Source: Candidatus Nitricoxidireducens bremensis (GTDB lineage Bacteria; Pseudomonadota; Gammaproteobacteria; Burkholderiales; Rhodocyclaceae). From it: DNA of 64,000 nt. Shown here piece by piece: positions 7,937 to 17,514 of the stretch. Both the position numbers and the translations under genes were made by a program. The stretch's first letter is position 1. Each line of letters begins with the position of its first letter. Under the pieces are notes generated by a model, which saw only the letters and a list, made by a program, of their open reading frames with translations, did not search any database and was not told the origin of the DNA. Location of the stretch: the NCBI GenBank assembly GCA_030247725.1, contig JAOTRT010000006.1, positions 124,001-188,000 on the forward strand, in the 5' to 3' direction.

Positions 7937-9296
7937 GGCGAAGAGCGTTTTTAGCTGCACCGAATGCGGAGCCACTTCGCCCAAGTGGCAGGGCCAGTGT
8001 CCCGGCTGCGGGCAATGGAACACCCTGGTGGAAGCGGTGGCCGAGACCGCCCCGGCGGCGGGCAACCGCTATGCGTCCCTGGCGGGTGCCGGCCGCATTC
8101 AGAATCTTGCCGAGATACGGCCGCGGGACGAGCCGCGCCAGCCCACCGGCATCGAGGAATTCGACCGGGTGCTGGGCGGCGGCATCGTCTCCGGCGGCGT
8201 GGTGCTCATCGGCGGCGACCCCGGCATCGGCAAGAGCACCTTGCTGTTGCAGGCCCTTTCGCGCCTTGCCGAGGCCGGCCAGCCGGTGCTCTACGTTTCC
8301 GGCGAGGAATCCGGAGAGCAGGTGGCCTTGCGCGCCCAGCGCCTGCAGCTGGCGCCGGCCGGCCTGCGCCTGCTGCCGGAAATCAACCTCGAAAAGATCG
8401 TCGCCACCCTGCAGAAGGAAAGGCCCCTGGTGGCGGTGATCGATTCGATCCAGACCATCTATTCGGAAGCCCTGCAATCGGCGCCCGGCTCCGTGGCCCA
8501 GGTACGCGAATGTGCGGCCCAGCTGACGCGCTTGGCCAAACAGAGCGGCACCGCCATCGTCCTCGTCGGCCACGTCACCAAGGAGGGGGCTCTCGCCGGG
8601 CCGCGGGTGCTGGAGCACATTGTGGACACGGTGCTCTACTTCGAGGGCGACACCCATTCGAGTTTCCGCCTCATCCGCGCCTTCAAGAACCGCTTCGGCG
8701 CCGTCAACGAGCTGGGCGTCTTCGCCATGACGGACAAGGGATTGCGGGGCGTCTCCAACCCTTCGGCCCTGTTCCTCTCCCAGCACGCCCAGGAGGTTTC
8801 CGGTTCTTGCGTGATGGTGACCCAGGAAGGCACGCGCCCGCTGCTGGTGGAAATCCAGGCCCTCGTGGACTCGGCCCACAGCCCGAGCCCGCGCCGGCTC
8901 ACCGTCGGCCTGGAAGGCACCCGGCTCGCCATGCTGCTGGCGGTACTGCACCGGCACGCCGGCATCGTCTGTTTCGACCAGGACGTCTTCGTCAACGCCG
9001 TCGGCGGCGTGCGCATCCAGGAACCGGCGGCCGACCTGGCCGTCCTGCTGGCCATCGTCTCCAGCCTGCGCAACAAGCCGCTGCCGGCCAAGATGGCGGT
9101 CTTCGGCGAGGTGGGCCTGGTGGGCGAGATACGTCCCGCGCCGCGGGGCCAGGAACGCCTGCGGGAGGCCGCCAAGCTGGGCTTCACGCGGGCCCTGGTG
9201 CCCAAGGCGAACGCACCGAAGCAGCAGATTCCCGGTATCGAGGTCATCGCCCTCGACCGCGTGGAGCAGGTGGTGGAAGTCCTGCGCTCCCTGTGA
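7929..9296 (+). CDS. radA: DNA repair protein RadA (Sms)
   Basis: A 455-aa branch-migration helicase of the RecA superfamily acting in recombination. It has an N-terminal zinc finger with C10, C13, C24 and C27 (CTECG...CPGCG), Walker A GGDPGIGKST, the RadA-specific KNRFG motif (FKNRFGAVNELGVF) and a C-terminal Lon-like domain (FGEVGLVGEIRPAP). The start is a TTG inside the end of alr, chosen because the zinc finger begins within ten residues. Its stop precedes the permease gene by a few bases. Confidence 0.95.
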   Translation: MAKAKSVFSCTECGATSPKWQGQCPGCGQWNTLVEAVAETAPAAGNRYASLAGAGRIQNLAEIRPRDEPRQPTGIEEFDRVLGGGIVSGGVVLIGGDPGIGKSTLLLQALSRLAEAGQPVLYVSGEESGEQVALRAQRLQLAPAGLRLLPEINLEKIVATLQKERPLVAVIDSIQTIYSEALQSAPGSVAQVRECAAQLTRLAKQSGTAIVLVGHVTKEGALAGPRVLEHIVDTVLYFEGDTHSSFRLIRAFKNRFGAVNELGVFAMTDKGLRGVSNPSALFLSQHAQEVSGSCVMVTQEGTRPLLVEIQALVDSAHSPSPRRLTVGLEGTRLAMLLAVLHRHAGIVCFDQDVFVNAVGGVRIQEPAADLAVLLAIVSSLRNKPLPAKMAVFGEVGLVGEIRPAPRGQERLREAAKLGFTRALVPKANAPKQQIPGIEVIALDRVEQVVEVLRSL

Positions 9297-9301
9297 ACAG
9301 C

Positions 9302-11770
9302 ATGCGCCTGATGCTGCGCATGCTGGTGCGCGACCTGCGCGCCGGCGAGCTCACGGTGCTGGGCGTCGCCCTGGTGCTGGCCGTGGCCGCCATGACCAGC
9401 GTCTCCTTCCTGGCCGACCGGGTCCAGCAGGGGCTGACGCGGGAGTCGCACCAGCTGCTGGGCGGCGACCTGCTGCTGATCGCCGACCATCCCTGGCACG
9501 AGACCTATCGGGTCGAGGCCGCCCGGCGCGGCCTGCTGCTGGCCGAAAGCGCCACCTTCCCGAGCATGGTGACGTCCGCGGGGGGGGCTCAACTGGCGGA
9601 GATCAAGGCCGTGTCGGCAGGCTATCCGCTGCGGGGTGCCCTGCGCATCGCGCCGGGGCTCAATCTTGAGGATGCGGAGACTCGCACGGTGCCCTCATCG
9701 GGCGAGGTCTGGCCCGACGAGCGACTCGCCGGCAGTCTCGATACCGCCGCCGGGGGCGGCGTCCGCGTCGGCAGCCTGGAGTTGGTGCCGGCGGCCGTCT
9801 TGACTCTCGATCCTGATCGCGGCATCAACTTCTTCACCCTGGCGCCCCGACTGCTGATGAATCTCGCCGACCTGCCGGCCAGCGGATTGATCCAGCCGGG
9901 CAGCCGCATCAGCTACCGCCTTCACCTGGCCGGCGAGGACAAGGCCGTGGCGGCTTACCGGCGCTGGGCCGAAGAGCAGCTGGGACGCGGCGAGCGTCTC
10001 GAAAGCATGGACAACGCCCGGCCCGAGGTCCGCAACATGCTGGAGCGCGCCCAGCGCTACCTGCGTCTGGCGGCGCTGCTGGCGGTGATTCTCGCCGCCG
10101 TGGCCATGGGTCTGGCGGCAGACCGCTACGTGCGCCGCCATCTCGACAGCTGTGCCGTGTTGCGTTGTCTCGGCGCCCGGGAGGCCCAGATCTTCGCCAT
10201 CCACGGTGGAGAGTTCCTGCTCTTCGGCATGGTGGCGACGGCGGTCGGCTGTGTTGCCGGCTTCGCCATCCAGTTGGGGCTCCAGACCCTGCTGGCCGGT
10301 CTCATCTCCCAGAGCCTGCCGCCGCCGGGCCTGCTGCCCTGGGTCCAGGGCCTGGCCGTCGGCATGCTGCTGGTGGCCGGTTTCATTCTGCCGCCCCTGC
10401 TGCGTCTGCAGCGGGTGTCCACGGTGCGCGTATTGCGCCGCGAATGGGCAGCCGCCGAGCCCGCCTCCCTGGCGGCCTATCTCGTCGGCACACTGTTGCT
10501 GGCGGGCATGATGTTCTGGATCGCCCAGGATGCGACGCTGGGGGCCGTGGTGCTGGTCGGCTTTGCCGTCGCCGTGCTGTTCTACGTCGTTGTGGCGCGC
10601 CTGCTGCTGGCCGCCAGTCGCGGCGTGCGGGCCGGCGGCGGCTGGCGCTACGGCTTCGCCAGCCTGCGGCGGCGCCTGCGGGCGACGGTGGTGCAGACCG
10701 TCGCCCTTGGGCTCGGCATGACGACGCTGCTGCTGCTGACGGTGGGACGCGGCGATTTGCTGGAGACATGGAAGAACAAGGTGCCTGCCGATGCGCCGAA
10801 CCGTTTTCTCATCAACGTCCAGCCCGAGCAGCGGCAGCCGGTGGCGGATTTCCTCGCCGCCGCGGGCGTTGCACGGCCCCGGCTCGAACCCATGGTGCGG
10901 GGGCGGCTGGTGGCGGTGAACGGCAAGCCCATCGGCCCAGCCGACTACGCGGACGAGCGGGCCCAGCGGCTCGTGGACCGGGAGTTCAATCTTTCCTGGG
11001 CGGCATTGCTCCCCGACGGCAACCGGGTCACGGCGGGCCGCTGGCATGGTGCCACGGGCGATTCCGGTTTCTCGGTGGAACATGGCCTCGCCGAAACCCT
11101 GCAGCTGGCCCTCGGCGACGAGCTGACCTACGAGGTGGCGGGCGTGCGCCTGGCGGCCCCCATCACGAGCCTGCGCAAGCTCGACTGGGATTCCATGCGC
11201 GTGAATTTCTTCGTCATCGCGCCGCCCGGCGTGCTGGAATCCTTTCCCACCAGCTACATCACCAGCTTCCATTTGCCGGCGGAACGCCACGGGGTGGTCC
11301 AGGATCTGGTGCGCCGCTTTCCCAACCTGACGGTCATCGACGTGGATACGCTGGTGCGCCAGATGTATGCCACCCTCGACCAGGTGACCAGGGCAGTGCA
11401 GGCCGTCTTCGGCTTCGCCCTGCTGGCGGGCATTGCCGTGCTGGTGGCGGCGCTCCAGTCCGGCCAGGATGAACGGGCCGCCGATCTGGCCCTGATGCGC
11501 GCCCTCGGTGCCCGCAGCCATCAGATCCGCGCCGCCGTGCTGGCGGAGTTCGCCGCCCTCGGCGGCATCGCCGGCCTGCTCGGCGGGCTGGGGGCGGCAG
11601 CCATCGCCTGGGCGCTGGGGCGCCTGGTGTTTCGTCTGGACTTCCTGCCGTCCCTTTCCCTGCCGCTCCTCGGGGCGGTGCTCGGCCTGGCCGGGGTCTC
11701 CTTGCTCGGATGGGCCGGGGCAGCGGGTGTATTGCGGCGGCCGGCGGCAAACGCCCTGCGGGGAGGTTGA
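9302..11770 (+). CDS. FtsX-like ABC transporter permease (YbbP type)
   Basis: An 822-aa inner-membrane protein with the architecture of the YbbP/MacB-like permeases: one N-terminal TM helix (about residues 15-35), a large periplasmic MacB-type domain, a block of TM helices near 255-430, a second periplasmic domain and a final FtsX block near 690-815. Such proteins usually pair with an ATPase (YbbA) in lipoprotein or lipid release, but none is adjacent. The ATG at 9302 was used; an in-frame GTG at 9293 overlapping the radA stop (GTGA) is an equally good start. It is co-directional with alr-radA. Confidence 0.82.
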   Translation: MRLMLRMLVRDLRAGELTVLGVALVLAVAAMTSVSFLADRVQQGLTRESHQLLGGDLLLIADHPWHETYRVEAARRGLLLAESATFPSMVTSAGGAQLAEIKAVSAGYPLRGALRIAPGLNLEDAETRTVPSSGEVWPDERLAGSLDTAAGGGVRVGSLELVPAAVLTLDPDRGINFFTLAPRLLMNLADLPASGLIQPGSRISYRLHLAGEDKAVAAYRRWAEEQLGRGERLESMDNARPEVRNMLERAQRYLRLAALLAVILAAVAMGLAADRYVRRHLDSCAVLRCLGAREAQIFAIHGGEFLLFGMVATAVGCVAGFAIQLGLQTLLAGLISQSLPPPGLLPWVQGLAVGMLLVAGFILPPLLRLQRVSTVRVLRREWAAAEPASLAAYLVGTLLLAGMMFWIAQDATLGAVVLVGFAVAVLFYVVVARLLLAASRGVRAGGGWRYGFASLRRRLRATVVQTVALGLGMTTLLLLTVGRGDLLETWKNKVPADAPNRFLINVQPEQRQPVADFLAAAGVARPRLEPMVRGRLVAVNGKPIGPADYADERAQRLVDREFNLSWAALLPDGNRVTAGRWHGATGDSGFSVEHGLAETLQLALGDELTYEVAGVRLAAPITSLRKLDWDSMRVNFFVIAPPGVLESFPTSYITSFHLPAERHGVVQDLVRRFPNLTVIDVDTLVRQMYATLDQVTRAVQAVFGFALLAGIAVLVAALQSGQDERAADLALMRALGARSHQIRAAVLAEFAALGGIAGLLGGLGAAAIAWALGRLVFRLDFLPSLSLPLLGAVLGLAGVSLLGWAGAAGVLRRPAANALRGG

Positions 11771-11815
11771 CGGATGGTGTTGTCGAATAGGTATAACTTC
11801 TGATATACGGAACAC

Positions 11816-13960
11816 ATGGACGAGGCCAGCAACTCCCCTGCATCCGGAAAAGCAAGCCGTTCCGCCCTATATCATTCGGCGGTGGTCGCGATTTACGTCG
11901 GGGCCGCGGTGCTGGCGGGCGCGGCCTTCATCTGGGAGGCCGCCAAGGTCGATACCAGCATGGCGACGGTGGCGCGGGAGCGGGGCGCTGTCCTCTTCAA
12001 GCTGATCGAACTGACACGGGACTGGAACGCCCAGCACGGCGGCGTGTATGTACCGGTCACGGAGAAGACGCAGCCCAACACCTATCTCAAGCATCCCCGG
12101 CGGGATGTCGTCACCGCCGACGGTACCCATCTGACGCTGGTTAACCCAGCCTTCATGACGCGTCAGATCGCCGAGATCGCCGAGCGTGCCGACGGAGCGA
12201 AATTCCATATCACCAGCCTCAAGCCCATCCGTCCGGCCAACGTGGCGGACAGTTGGGAGACCGAGTCCCTGCTGCTGTTCGAGCAGCAGAAGTGGCGCGA
12301 GCGCCTGAGCTTCTTCGCCGATGGCGGCGGCGTCATGGACGGTCCGGTGCATCGCTACATGGCGCCGCTGGTCGTCAAGCAGGCCTGCATGAAATGCCAC
12401 GAGGTGCAGGGCTACAAGGTGGGCGACATCCGCGGCGGCATCTCGGTGTCCATGCCGGCGGCGAAGCTGATGGAGATCGGGCGCGACCAGAAGAAGCGTC
12501 TGGCCGGCGTCTACCTCTTCGCCTTCCTCGTCGTCGCCGGCCTCGGCCATTTCGTCGCCTGGCGCACGCGGCGCCACATGCTGGTGCTCGAAGACATCAA
12601 CCGGGGCCAGGAGGCGACTATCGCCCTGCGCACCGGGGAGCTGTCGGCGGCCAACGAAGCGCTGCAGCGGGAGATCGTCGAAGTCGAGGCGGCCCAGCGG
12701 GGACTGGCGGAAAGCCAGGCGAAGTATCGCGCTGTGGTGGAGAGCAGCCAGGACGGCATCGTCGTCGTCAGCGAAGGCCGTATCGTGTTCGCCAACGAGC
12801 GCATGGCAACCATCGTCGGTTACAGCCGCACCGAACTGGAGGCGGGCGGACTGTTCGCCGTGATTGCCCCCGAGGACCAGGAATGGGTGCGCGAGCACCA
12901 CCGGCGCCGCCTAGCCGGCGAGAAGGTCCCCAACTCCTATCGCATCCGGCTGCTGCACAAGGACGGCGCGACACGCAAGACGGTGGATGTGCTGGCGGTA
13001 CCCCATCGGGAGGCCAACGGGGTCGCCCATATCGTTGTCAGCTTCAAGGACGTGACGGAAAAGCTGGCGGCCGAGCAGGAACTGCAGATCGCTGCAGCCG
13101 TGTTCGAGCGGGCCGCCGAGGGCATCCTGGTCACCGACCAGCAGAACCGCATCATCCAGGTCAATCCCGCCTTCGAGGCCATCACCGGCTATTCGGAGGC
13201 GGAGGTGCTCGGCAAGGACCCCAGCATATTCAAGTCGGGACGCCACGACGCGGCCTTCTACGAGGAGATGTGGCGCCACCTGAAGGTGGTCGGCCGCTGG
13301 GAAGGCGAGATATGGAACCGGCGCAAGAACGGCGAAATCTACGTGGAATGGCTTGCCATCACCACGGTGCCCGGCAGCCTCGGCGCCGGCCGGCATGTGG
13401 CCACCTTCTCCGACATCACCAAACGCAAGCAGGCCGAGGAGATCATCCTCCACAAGGCCAATTACGATGCCCTCACAGACCTGCCCAACCGGCACTTGTT
13501 CGAGGACCGGCTCGCCAGTGCCCTCGCCATCGCGCGCCGTCACCACAGCAGCTTCGCCCTGGCCTACATCGACCTGGATTTCTTCAAGAACGTGAACGAC
13601 AGCTTCGGCCATGCCGCCGGCGATGCCGTCCTCGCTGAGGCCGCCAAGCGCATGGCCCGCTGCGTGCGCGCCGTGGACACGGTGGCGCGCCTGGGGGGCG
13701 ACGAGTTCACCTTGATCGTCACCGATCTGGATGCGGTCGATGAGGTGGAGGAAGTGGTCCGCCGCCTGCTCGATGCCCTGCAGCAGCCCTACATTCTGCC
13801 CGAGGGCGTGGCCCGCATCAGCGGCAGTGTCGGCATCGCCGTCTACCCCCAGAACGGCAGCGACGACCTGATGCTACGCAAGAGCGCCGACGAGGCACTG
13901 TACGAAGCCAAGGCTGCCGGGCGCAATACCTACCGGCTTGCGGCCAGATCGGTGCCCTAG
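11816..13960 (+). CDS. Heme-motif sensor diguanylate cyclase (DUF3365-PAS-PAS-GGDEF)
   Basis: A 714-aa membrane sensor making cyclic di-GMP. The order is: TM helix near residues 20-40; periplasmic Tll0287-like/DUF3365 domain with a c-type heme motif C191-M-K-C194-H195; second TM near 225-245; short coiled coil; two PAS domains (about 300-420 and 425-545); GGDEF domain at 545-714. The catalytic GGDEF is residues 627-631 and an inhibitory RxxD site (R618-D621) sits five residues before it, so both catalysis and product inhibition look intact. No EAL domain is present. Redox, NO or oxygen sensing via heme is inference. Confidence 0.9.
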   Translation: MDEASNSPASGKASRSALYHSAVVAIYVGAAVLAGAAFIWEAAKVDTSMATVARERGAVLFKLIELTRDWNAQHGGVYVPVTEKTQPNTYLKHPRRDVVTADGTHLTLVNPAFMTRQIAEIAERADGAKFHITSLKPIRPANVADSWETESLLLFEQQKWRERLSFFADGGGVMDGPVHRYMAPLVVKQACMKCHEVQGYKVGDIRGGISVSMPAAKLMEIGRDQKKRLAGVYLFAFLVVAGLGHFVAWRTRRHMLVLEDINRGQEATIALRTGELSAANEALQREIVEVEAAQRGLAESQAKYRAVVESSQDGIVVVSEGRIVFANERMATIVGYSRTELEAGGLFAVIAPEDQEWVREHHRRRLAGEKVPNSYRIRLLHKDGATRKTVDVLAVPHREANGVAHIVVSFKDVTEKLAAEQELQIAAAVFERAAEGILVTDQQNRIIQVNPAFEAITGYSEAEVLGKDPSIFKSGRHDAAFYEEMWRHLKVVGRWEGEIWNRRKNGEIYVEWLAITTVPGSLGAGRHVATFSDITKRKQAEEIILHKANYDALTDLPNRHLFEDRLASALAIARRHHSSFALAYIDLDFFKNVNDSFGHAAGDAVLAEAAKRMARCVRAVDTVARLGGDEFTLIVTDLDAVDEVEEVVRRLLDALQQPYILPEGVARISGSVGIAVYPQNGSDDLMLRKSADEALYEAKAAGRNTYRLAARSVP

Positions 13961-13973
13961 CCGGGGATTGCCA

Positions 13974-14570
13974 TCATCTGCCCGCGTTTTCCAGCGCGGC
14001 GAGTTCCTCGGGAGTGTTGATGTTGGCGAAGGCGTCGGCGTCAGCAAAGGCCACCGGGACGGTGCCGATCTGCTCCAGCCAGCCATGGACGCTGCGACCC
14101 CCGCCGGCCAGGTAGCGCCCCAGGCCGGCGAGGACTTCGCGGCGGCAGAGCAGGAAGGTCGGTTGCAGGCGTCCATCGGTACTGGCGGCGGCGGCGGGGG
14201 CGTCCGACGCGGCCAGGGCGGCGGAAAGCCGGTCGATCAGATCGGTGGGCAGCAAGGGCGCGTCACAGGGGGCCGTCGCCAGCAAGGGCGTCCGGCAGGC
14301 TTGTAGCCCGGCCTGGAGTCCCGCCAGCGGACCCGGAAATCCCTCCAGGAGGTCGGCGACGACAGGCGGGCCGAAGGCCGCATAGTCTTCCCGGCGACGG
14401 TTGGCGTTGATGAGGACCGCAGCTACCTGGGGTTCCAGTCGTTCCAGCACATGGCGGATCAGGGGACGGCCGCGCAGGGACAGCAGGCCCTTCTCGCGGC
14501 CTTCCATGCGGCGTGCCAAGCCGCCGGCGAAGATCAGGCCGGTGACGTCGGAGGCGGGAATGGATGGCAT
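13974..14570 (-). CDS. mobA: Molybdenum cofactor guanylyltransferase MobA
   Basis: A 198-aa enzyme that transfers GMP from GTP to molybdopterin to make the MGD cofactor. The N-terminal nucleotide-binding motif reads LIFAGGLARRMEGREKG, matching the family LxGGxxxRMGxxKG. Also seen are the INANRRREDY segment and APCDAPLLPTDL (the metal-binding D region). It follows moaA on the same strand with 27 bp between, forming a moaA-mobA unit. Confidence 0.92.
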   Translation of the reverse strand: MPSIPASDVTGLIFAGGLARRMEGREKGLLSLRGRPLIRHVLERLEPQVAAVLINANRRREDYAAFGPPVVADLLEGFPGPLAGLQAGLQACRTPLLATAPCDAPLLPTDLIDRLSAALAASDAPAAAASTDGRLQPTFLLCRREVLAGLGRYLAGGGRSVHGWLEQIGTVPVAFADADAFANINTPEELAALENAGR

Positions 14571-14597
14571 GGAGGCAGGGAACAGCGGGCTGGAGGA

Positions 14598-15608
14598 TCA
14601 GCCGCCGATGTAGGACATCTCGATCTTCCGGGCCGCTGCAGTCGCGGCGGTGCGGATTTCCGAATAGCGGTCGCCGCGGGCGCTCCAGAGCGTCCCGATG
14701 GCGGCGGCGATCTCCTCATCCGTGCGGTCTTCCCGCAGCAGTTGGCGCAGGTCGTGCCCCTCCTGGGCGAACAGGCAGGTGTAGAGCTTGCCTTCCGTTG
14801 ACAGGCGGATGCGTGTGCAGCTCGAACAGAAGGCCTGGGTCACGGAGGAAATCACGCCGACCTCGCCGCCGCCGTCAACATAGCGCCAGCGTTCGGCCAC
14901 CTCGCCCGGGTAGTTGGGGTCTATCGGCTCCAGCGGAAAGACCTCGCCGATGCGGCGGACCACCTCGCCGGAAGGCACCACATCCTCCATGCGCCAGCCG
15001 TTGGAGCTGCCCACGTCCATGTACTCGATGAAGCGCAGGACGTGGCCGCTGCCGCGGAAATGGCGCGCCAGGGGCAGGATCTGGTTCTCGTTGACGCTGC
15101 GCTTGAGTACGGTGTTCACCTTCACCGGCGTCAGGCCGGCGGCTTCGGCGGCGGCGATGCCGGCAAGCACCTGGGCGACGGGGAAGTCTACGTCGTTCAT
15201 GCGTTTGAAGACATCGTCGTCGAGGGCGTCCAGGCTCACGGTGACGCGCTGGAGGCCGGCGTCGCGCAGGGAACGCGCGCGCTGGGGCAGCAGGGAGCCG
15301 TTGGTGGTCAGCGTCAGTTCGAGGCCGGGAATGGCCGCCAGCAGGCCGATCAGGCGCTCGATGTCCCGGCGCAGCAGGGGTTCGCCGCCGGTGAGGCGGA
15401 TCTTGCGCACGCCCTGGGCGACGAACAGCCGTGCGATACGGGCGATCTCTTCGAAGCTGAGGAGTTCGGCCCGTTGCAGGAACGGGTAATCGCGGCCGAA
15501 GACGGTCTTCGGCATGCAATACACGCAGCGGAAATTGCAGCGGTCGGTGACCGAGATGCGCAGGTCGCGCACCTGGCGCCCCAGCCTGTCGACGAGGGTT
15601 GCTGTCAT
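14598..15608 (-). CDS. moaA: GTP 3',8-cyclase MoaA
   Basis: A 336-aa radical SAM enzyme for the first step of molybdopterin synthesis. The N-terminal cluster motif is C24-x3-C28-x2-C31 (CNFRCVYC). The C-terminal second cluster has [18 protein letters not shown] (CX2CX13C), and the protein ends in the essential Gly-Gly. The ATG at 15608 places the cluster at the expected position; upstream in-frame sequence is not conserved. It is divergent from the small gene at 15768. Confidence 0.95.
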   Translation of the reverse strand: MTATLVDRLGRQVRDLRISVTDRCNFRCVYCMPKTVFGRDYPFLQRAELLSFEEIARIARLFVAQGVRKIRLTGGEPLLRRDIERLIGLLAAIPGLELTLTTNGSLLPQRARSLRDAGLQRVTVSLDALDDDVFKRMNDVDFPVAQVLAGIAAAEAAGLTPVKVNTVLKRSVNENQILPLARHFRGSGHVLRFIEYMDVGSSNGWRMEDVVPSGEVVRRIGEVFPLEPIDPNYPGEVAERWRYVDGGGEVGVISSVTQAFCSSCTRIRLSTEGKLYTCLFAQEGHDLRQLLREDRTDEEIAAAIGTLWSARGDRYSEIRTAATAAARKIEMSYIGG

Positions 15609-15767
15609 GGGCGCAGTATATACGGCGGCTTGCCGGCGGACTCCCGACAAGTCCAATTCCATCGCGATTTCAATTGGAACTAGAGGGGAATTTGCCCCCA
15701 TTATTCCCCTTAAGGCACGGGCATCCGAGGCGCAGGATGGCAACCGCAGCTTGTTCAGGAGGTTGTC

Positions 15768-15989
15768 GTGATCATCCAGTCAGTCGAACTCGTCGCCTTG
15801 CCCGGCGCTCCCGTCTATCAGGAGAAGATCTACCGGGTGCATACGGATACCGGCGAGGACATAGACCTTTTCCAGCAGCACTGGGATGTCTATCTGCCGC
15901 CGGAGTCCCTGGTCGGTCTCACCATCGAAGAGGCCTGGCGCAAGCGGACGGAGAAGATGCTGGCGGCTGCCCAGGGCCATCACCACTGA
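15768..15989 (+). CDS. Small hypothetical protein (73 aa)
   Basis: A GTG start with a strong AGGAGG six bases upstream supports a real gene. The product begins [20 protein letters not shown], is acidic and soluble, and ends in a His-rich tail (GHHH). It is divergent from moaA and followed by the HU terminator. A link to molybdenum cofactor metabolism is only suggested by position. No family is recognised. Confidence 0.65.
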   Translation: MIIQSVELVALPGAPVYQEKIYRVHTDTGEDIDLFQQHWDVYLPPESLVGLTIEEAWRKRTEKMLAAAQGHHH

Positions 15990-16013
15990 CCGTTTCCGGC
16001 CCGCGCCGAAGAC

Positions 16014-16040
16014 AAAAAAAGGCCCGCATGCAGCGGGCCT
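16014..16040 (-). terminator. Intrinsic terminator of HU copy 2
   Basis: An AGGCCCGC/GCGGGCCT stem with a 5-nt loop is followed on the minus strand by seven T residues. It lies 24 bp beyond the HU stop. The plus-strand side is also pyrimidine-rich (TCTTTCTT), so it could work weakly in both directions. Confidence 0.85.
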
Positions 16041-16063
16041 CTTTCTTGATGCCGGCGAGCGGC

Positions 16064-16360
16064 TTACTTCTTCTTGGCGGCCTTCTTGCCGGCAACGGCG
16101 GCCTTGAAGCCGGCGCCCGCGGAGAACTTCGGCACGGTGGTGGCCGGGATCTTGATGGTGTCGCCGGTCTTCGGGTTCTTGCCGGTACGGGCAGCGCGCT
16201 TCGCAGACTTGAAGGTGCCGAAGCCGACGAGGGTGACGGAGTCGCCCTTGGAAACGGCCTTGACCACGGCGGCCATCATGGCGGACAGCGCCTTCTCGGC
16301 GGCAGCCTTGCTGATGGCGGCTTCCTTGGCGGCGACTTCGATCAGTTCGGACTTGTTCAT
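16064..16360 (-). CDS. hup: HU family DNA-binding protein, copy 2
   Basis: A 98-aa HU paralogue of the gene at 1823-2119, with about eleven residue differences. Most differences are in the DNA arm (RTGKNPKTGDTI versus [12 protein letters not shown]) and nearby. The same Ala/Lys tail (AGKKAAKKK) is present. It is monocistronic with its own terminator. The arm differences may change binding preference or heterodimerisation, which is inference. Confidence 0.93.
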   Translation of the reverse strand: MNKSELIEVAAKEAAISKAAAEKALSAMMAAVVKAVSKGDSVTLVGFGTFKSAKRAARTGKNPKTGDTIKIPATTVPKFSAGAGFKAAVAGKKAAKKK

Positions 16361-16431
16361 GTGTTACCTCCCGTTGATTAGTAGGGTCTGATAGGCTTGA
16401 AGCGTTTGCATTCTACGACAACAACGGCGTC

Positions 16432-17121
16432 ATGGCACAAGCCCAAAATCAGCATCCACTCTCGGAAAATGAGCTTAACCGGCTCGAAGATCTGCTCGCC
16501 GCAGGGGTTTTCAAGGACCAGGCCATGCGCCTCGACGAACTGCAGGGGACGTTCTGTGCCCTGGTGAGCGGACCCGGGCCGGTGGCACCGTCGGTCTGGC
16601 TGCCCGCCGTTCTCGGTAGCGATGAGGTCGCGGATTCGGATTCCACGGTGGCGGAAACCATCGATCTGCTGCTGCGCTTCTACAACGAAACCGCGGCGGC
16701 CCTGGCGGACGGCGAAGCACCGCAACTGCTGTTCTATCCGCTTGCCGAGGACGCCGACGACCTGGATTACGCCGCCTGGGCGGACGGCTATCTCTACGGC
16801 ACCGAGCTCGGCGACGTGGAGTGGGATGTCGCCGCGGGTGAGCATGTCGACGATCTGGCGGATCTCATGGAAGCCTTCTACTTTCTCGCCGGCGCTGCCG
16901 ACGACGGGCCGATGAATGCGTCAGACCTGAGGGCGCGGGACCGGGCGGTCGAAGACATTCCGGACATGCTGGTGGCGATTCACAATTTCTGGCGCACGAA
17001 GCTGACGCCGGTGCCGACGCTGCGCCGCGATGCGCCCAAGGTCGGTCGTAACGATCCCTGTCCCTGCGGCAGCGGCAAGAAGTTCAAACAGTGCTGCGGC
17101 GATCCGACGGGCATGCATTGA
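16432..17121 (+). CDS. YecA/UPF0149 family protein with C-terminal SEC-C zinc motif
   Basis: A 229-aa protein. Residues about 10-180 form the helical UPF0149 (YgfB/YecA) domain ([25 protein letters not shown]). The C-terminus carries a SEC-C motif, [17 protein letters not shown], a zinc-binding element like that of SecA that can contact ribosomes or SecB. In E. coli YecA is linked to ribosomes and secretion; the function here is inferred from the domains only. It is divergent from HU copy 2. Confidence 0.87.
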   Translation: MAQAQNQHPLSENELNRLEDLLAAGVFKDQAMRLDELQGTFCALVSGPGPVAPSVWLPAVLGSDEVADSDSTVAETIDLLLRFYNETAAALADGEAPQLLFYPLAEDADDLDYAAWADGYLYGTELGDVEWDVAAGEHVDDLADLMEAFYFLAGAADDGPMNASDLRARDRAVEDIPDMLVAIHNFWRTKLTPVPTLRRDAPKVGRNDPCPCGSGKKFKQCCGDPTGMH

Positions 17122-17139
17122 CGCAATCCGCGGCGGGGA

Positions 17140-17514
17140 TCACTCGCCGCCGTCCCGCTTCAGCAGGGATTTCAGGTCGGCGAAAGGCGAGTGGGTCGCG
17201 GTTGCTCCAGGCCGGCTGCCGCTGCCGCCGTTGCCTGCCGCCGCTTCGGAATGCCGTTGGTGCTCGTTGTCGTGGCAGTAGAGGCAGAGCAGTTCCCAGT
17301 TGCTGCCGTCGGCGGGATTGTTGTCGTGGTTGTGGTCCCGGTGGTGGACCGTGAGCTCCCGCAGATTGGCCCGGGTGAACTCACGGGTACAGCGCCCGCA
17401 TACCCACGGATAGATCTTGAGGGCCTGTTCCCGGTAGGACTGTTCCCGCTGCTCCCGCGCGCGGCGCGCTTCCGCGACGACACGGTCGAGACGGTCGTTC
17501 GGCTTGCCGTTCAT
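17140..17514 (-). CDS. yajD: YajD-like HNH nuclease family protein
   Basis: A 124-aa protein. The zinc/HNH signature is visible: YPWVCGRCTREF (CxxC), then LTVHHRDHNHDNNPADGSNW, then LLCLYCHDNEH (CxxCH), giving the HH...N...H catalytic pattern with structural cysteines. The length fits YajD. The HNH fold indicates a metal-dependent nuclease, but no substrate is known. The start ATG at 17514 overlaps the stop of the upstream cupin gene by 4 bp (ATGA). Confidence 0.85.
   Translation of the reverse strand: MNGKPNDRLDRVVAEARRAREQREQSYREQALKIYPWVCGRCTREFTRANLRELTVHHRDHNHDNNPADGSNWELLCLYCHDNEHQRHSEAAAGNGGSGSRPGATATHSPFADLKSLLKRDGGE

Noticed and set aside
7964-11770. A 1268-codon open frame covering radA and the permease
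   Set aside because: Its first third is radA read in another frame (Arg/Gly-rich, no domains). Only the part from about 9302 is a real gene, the FtsX-like permease.
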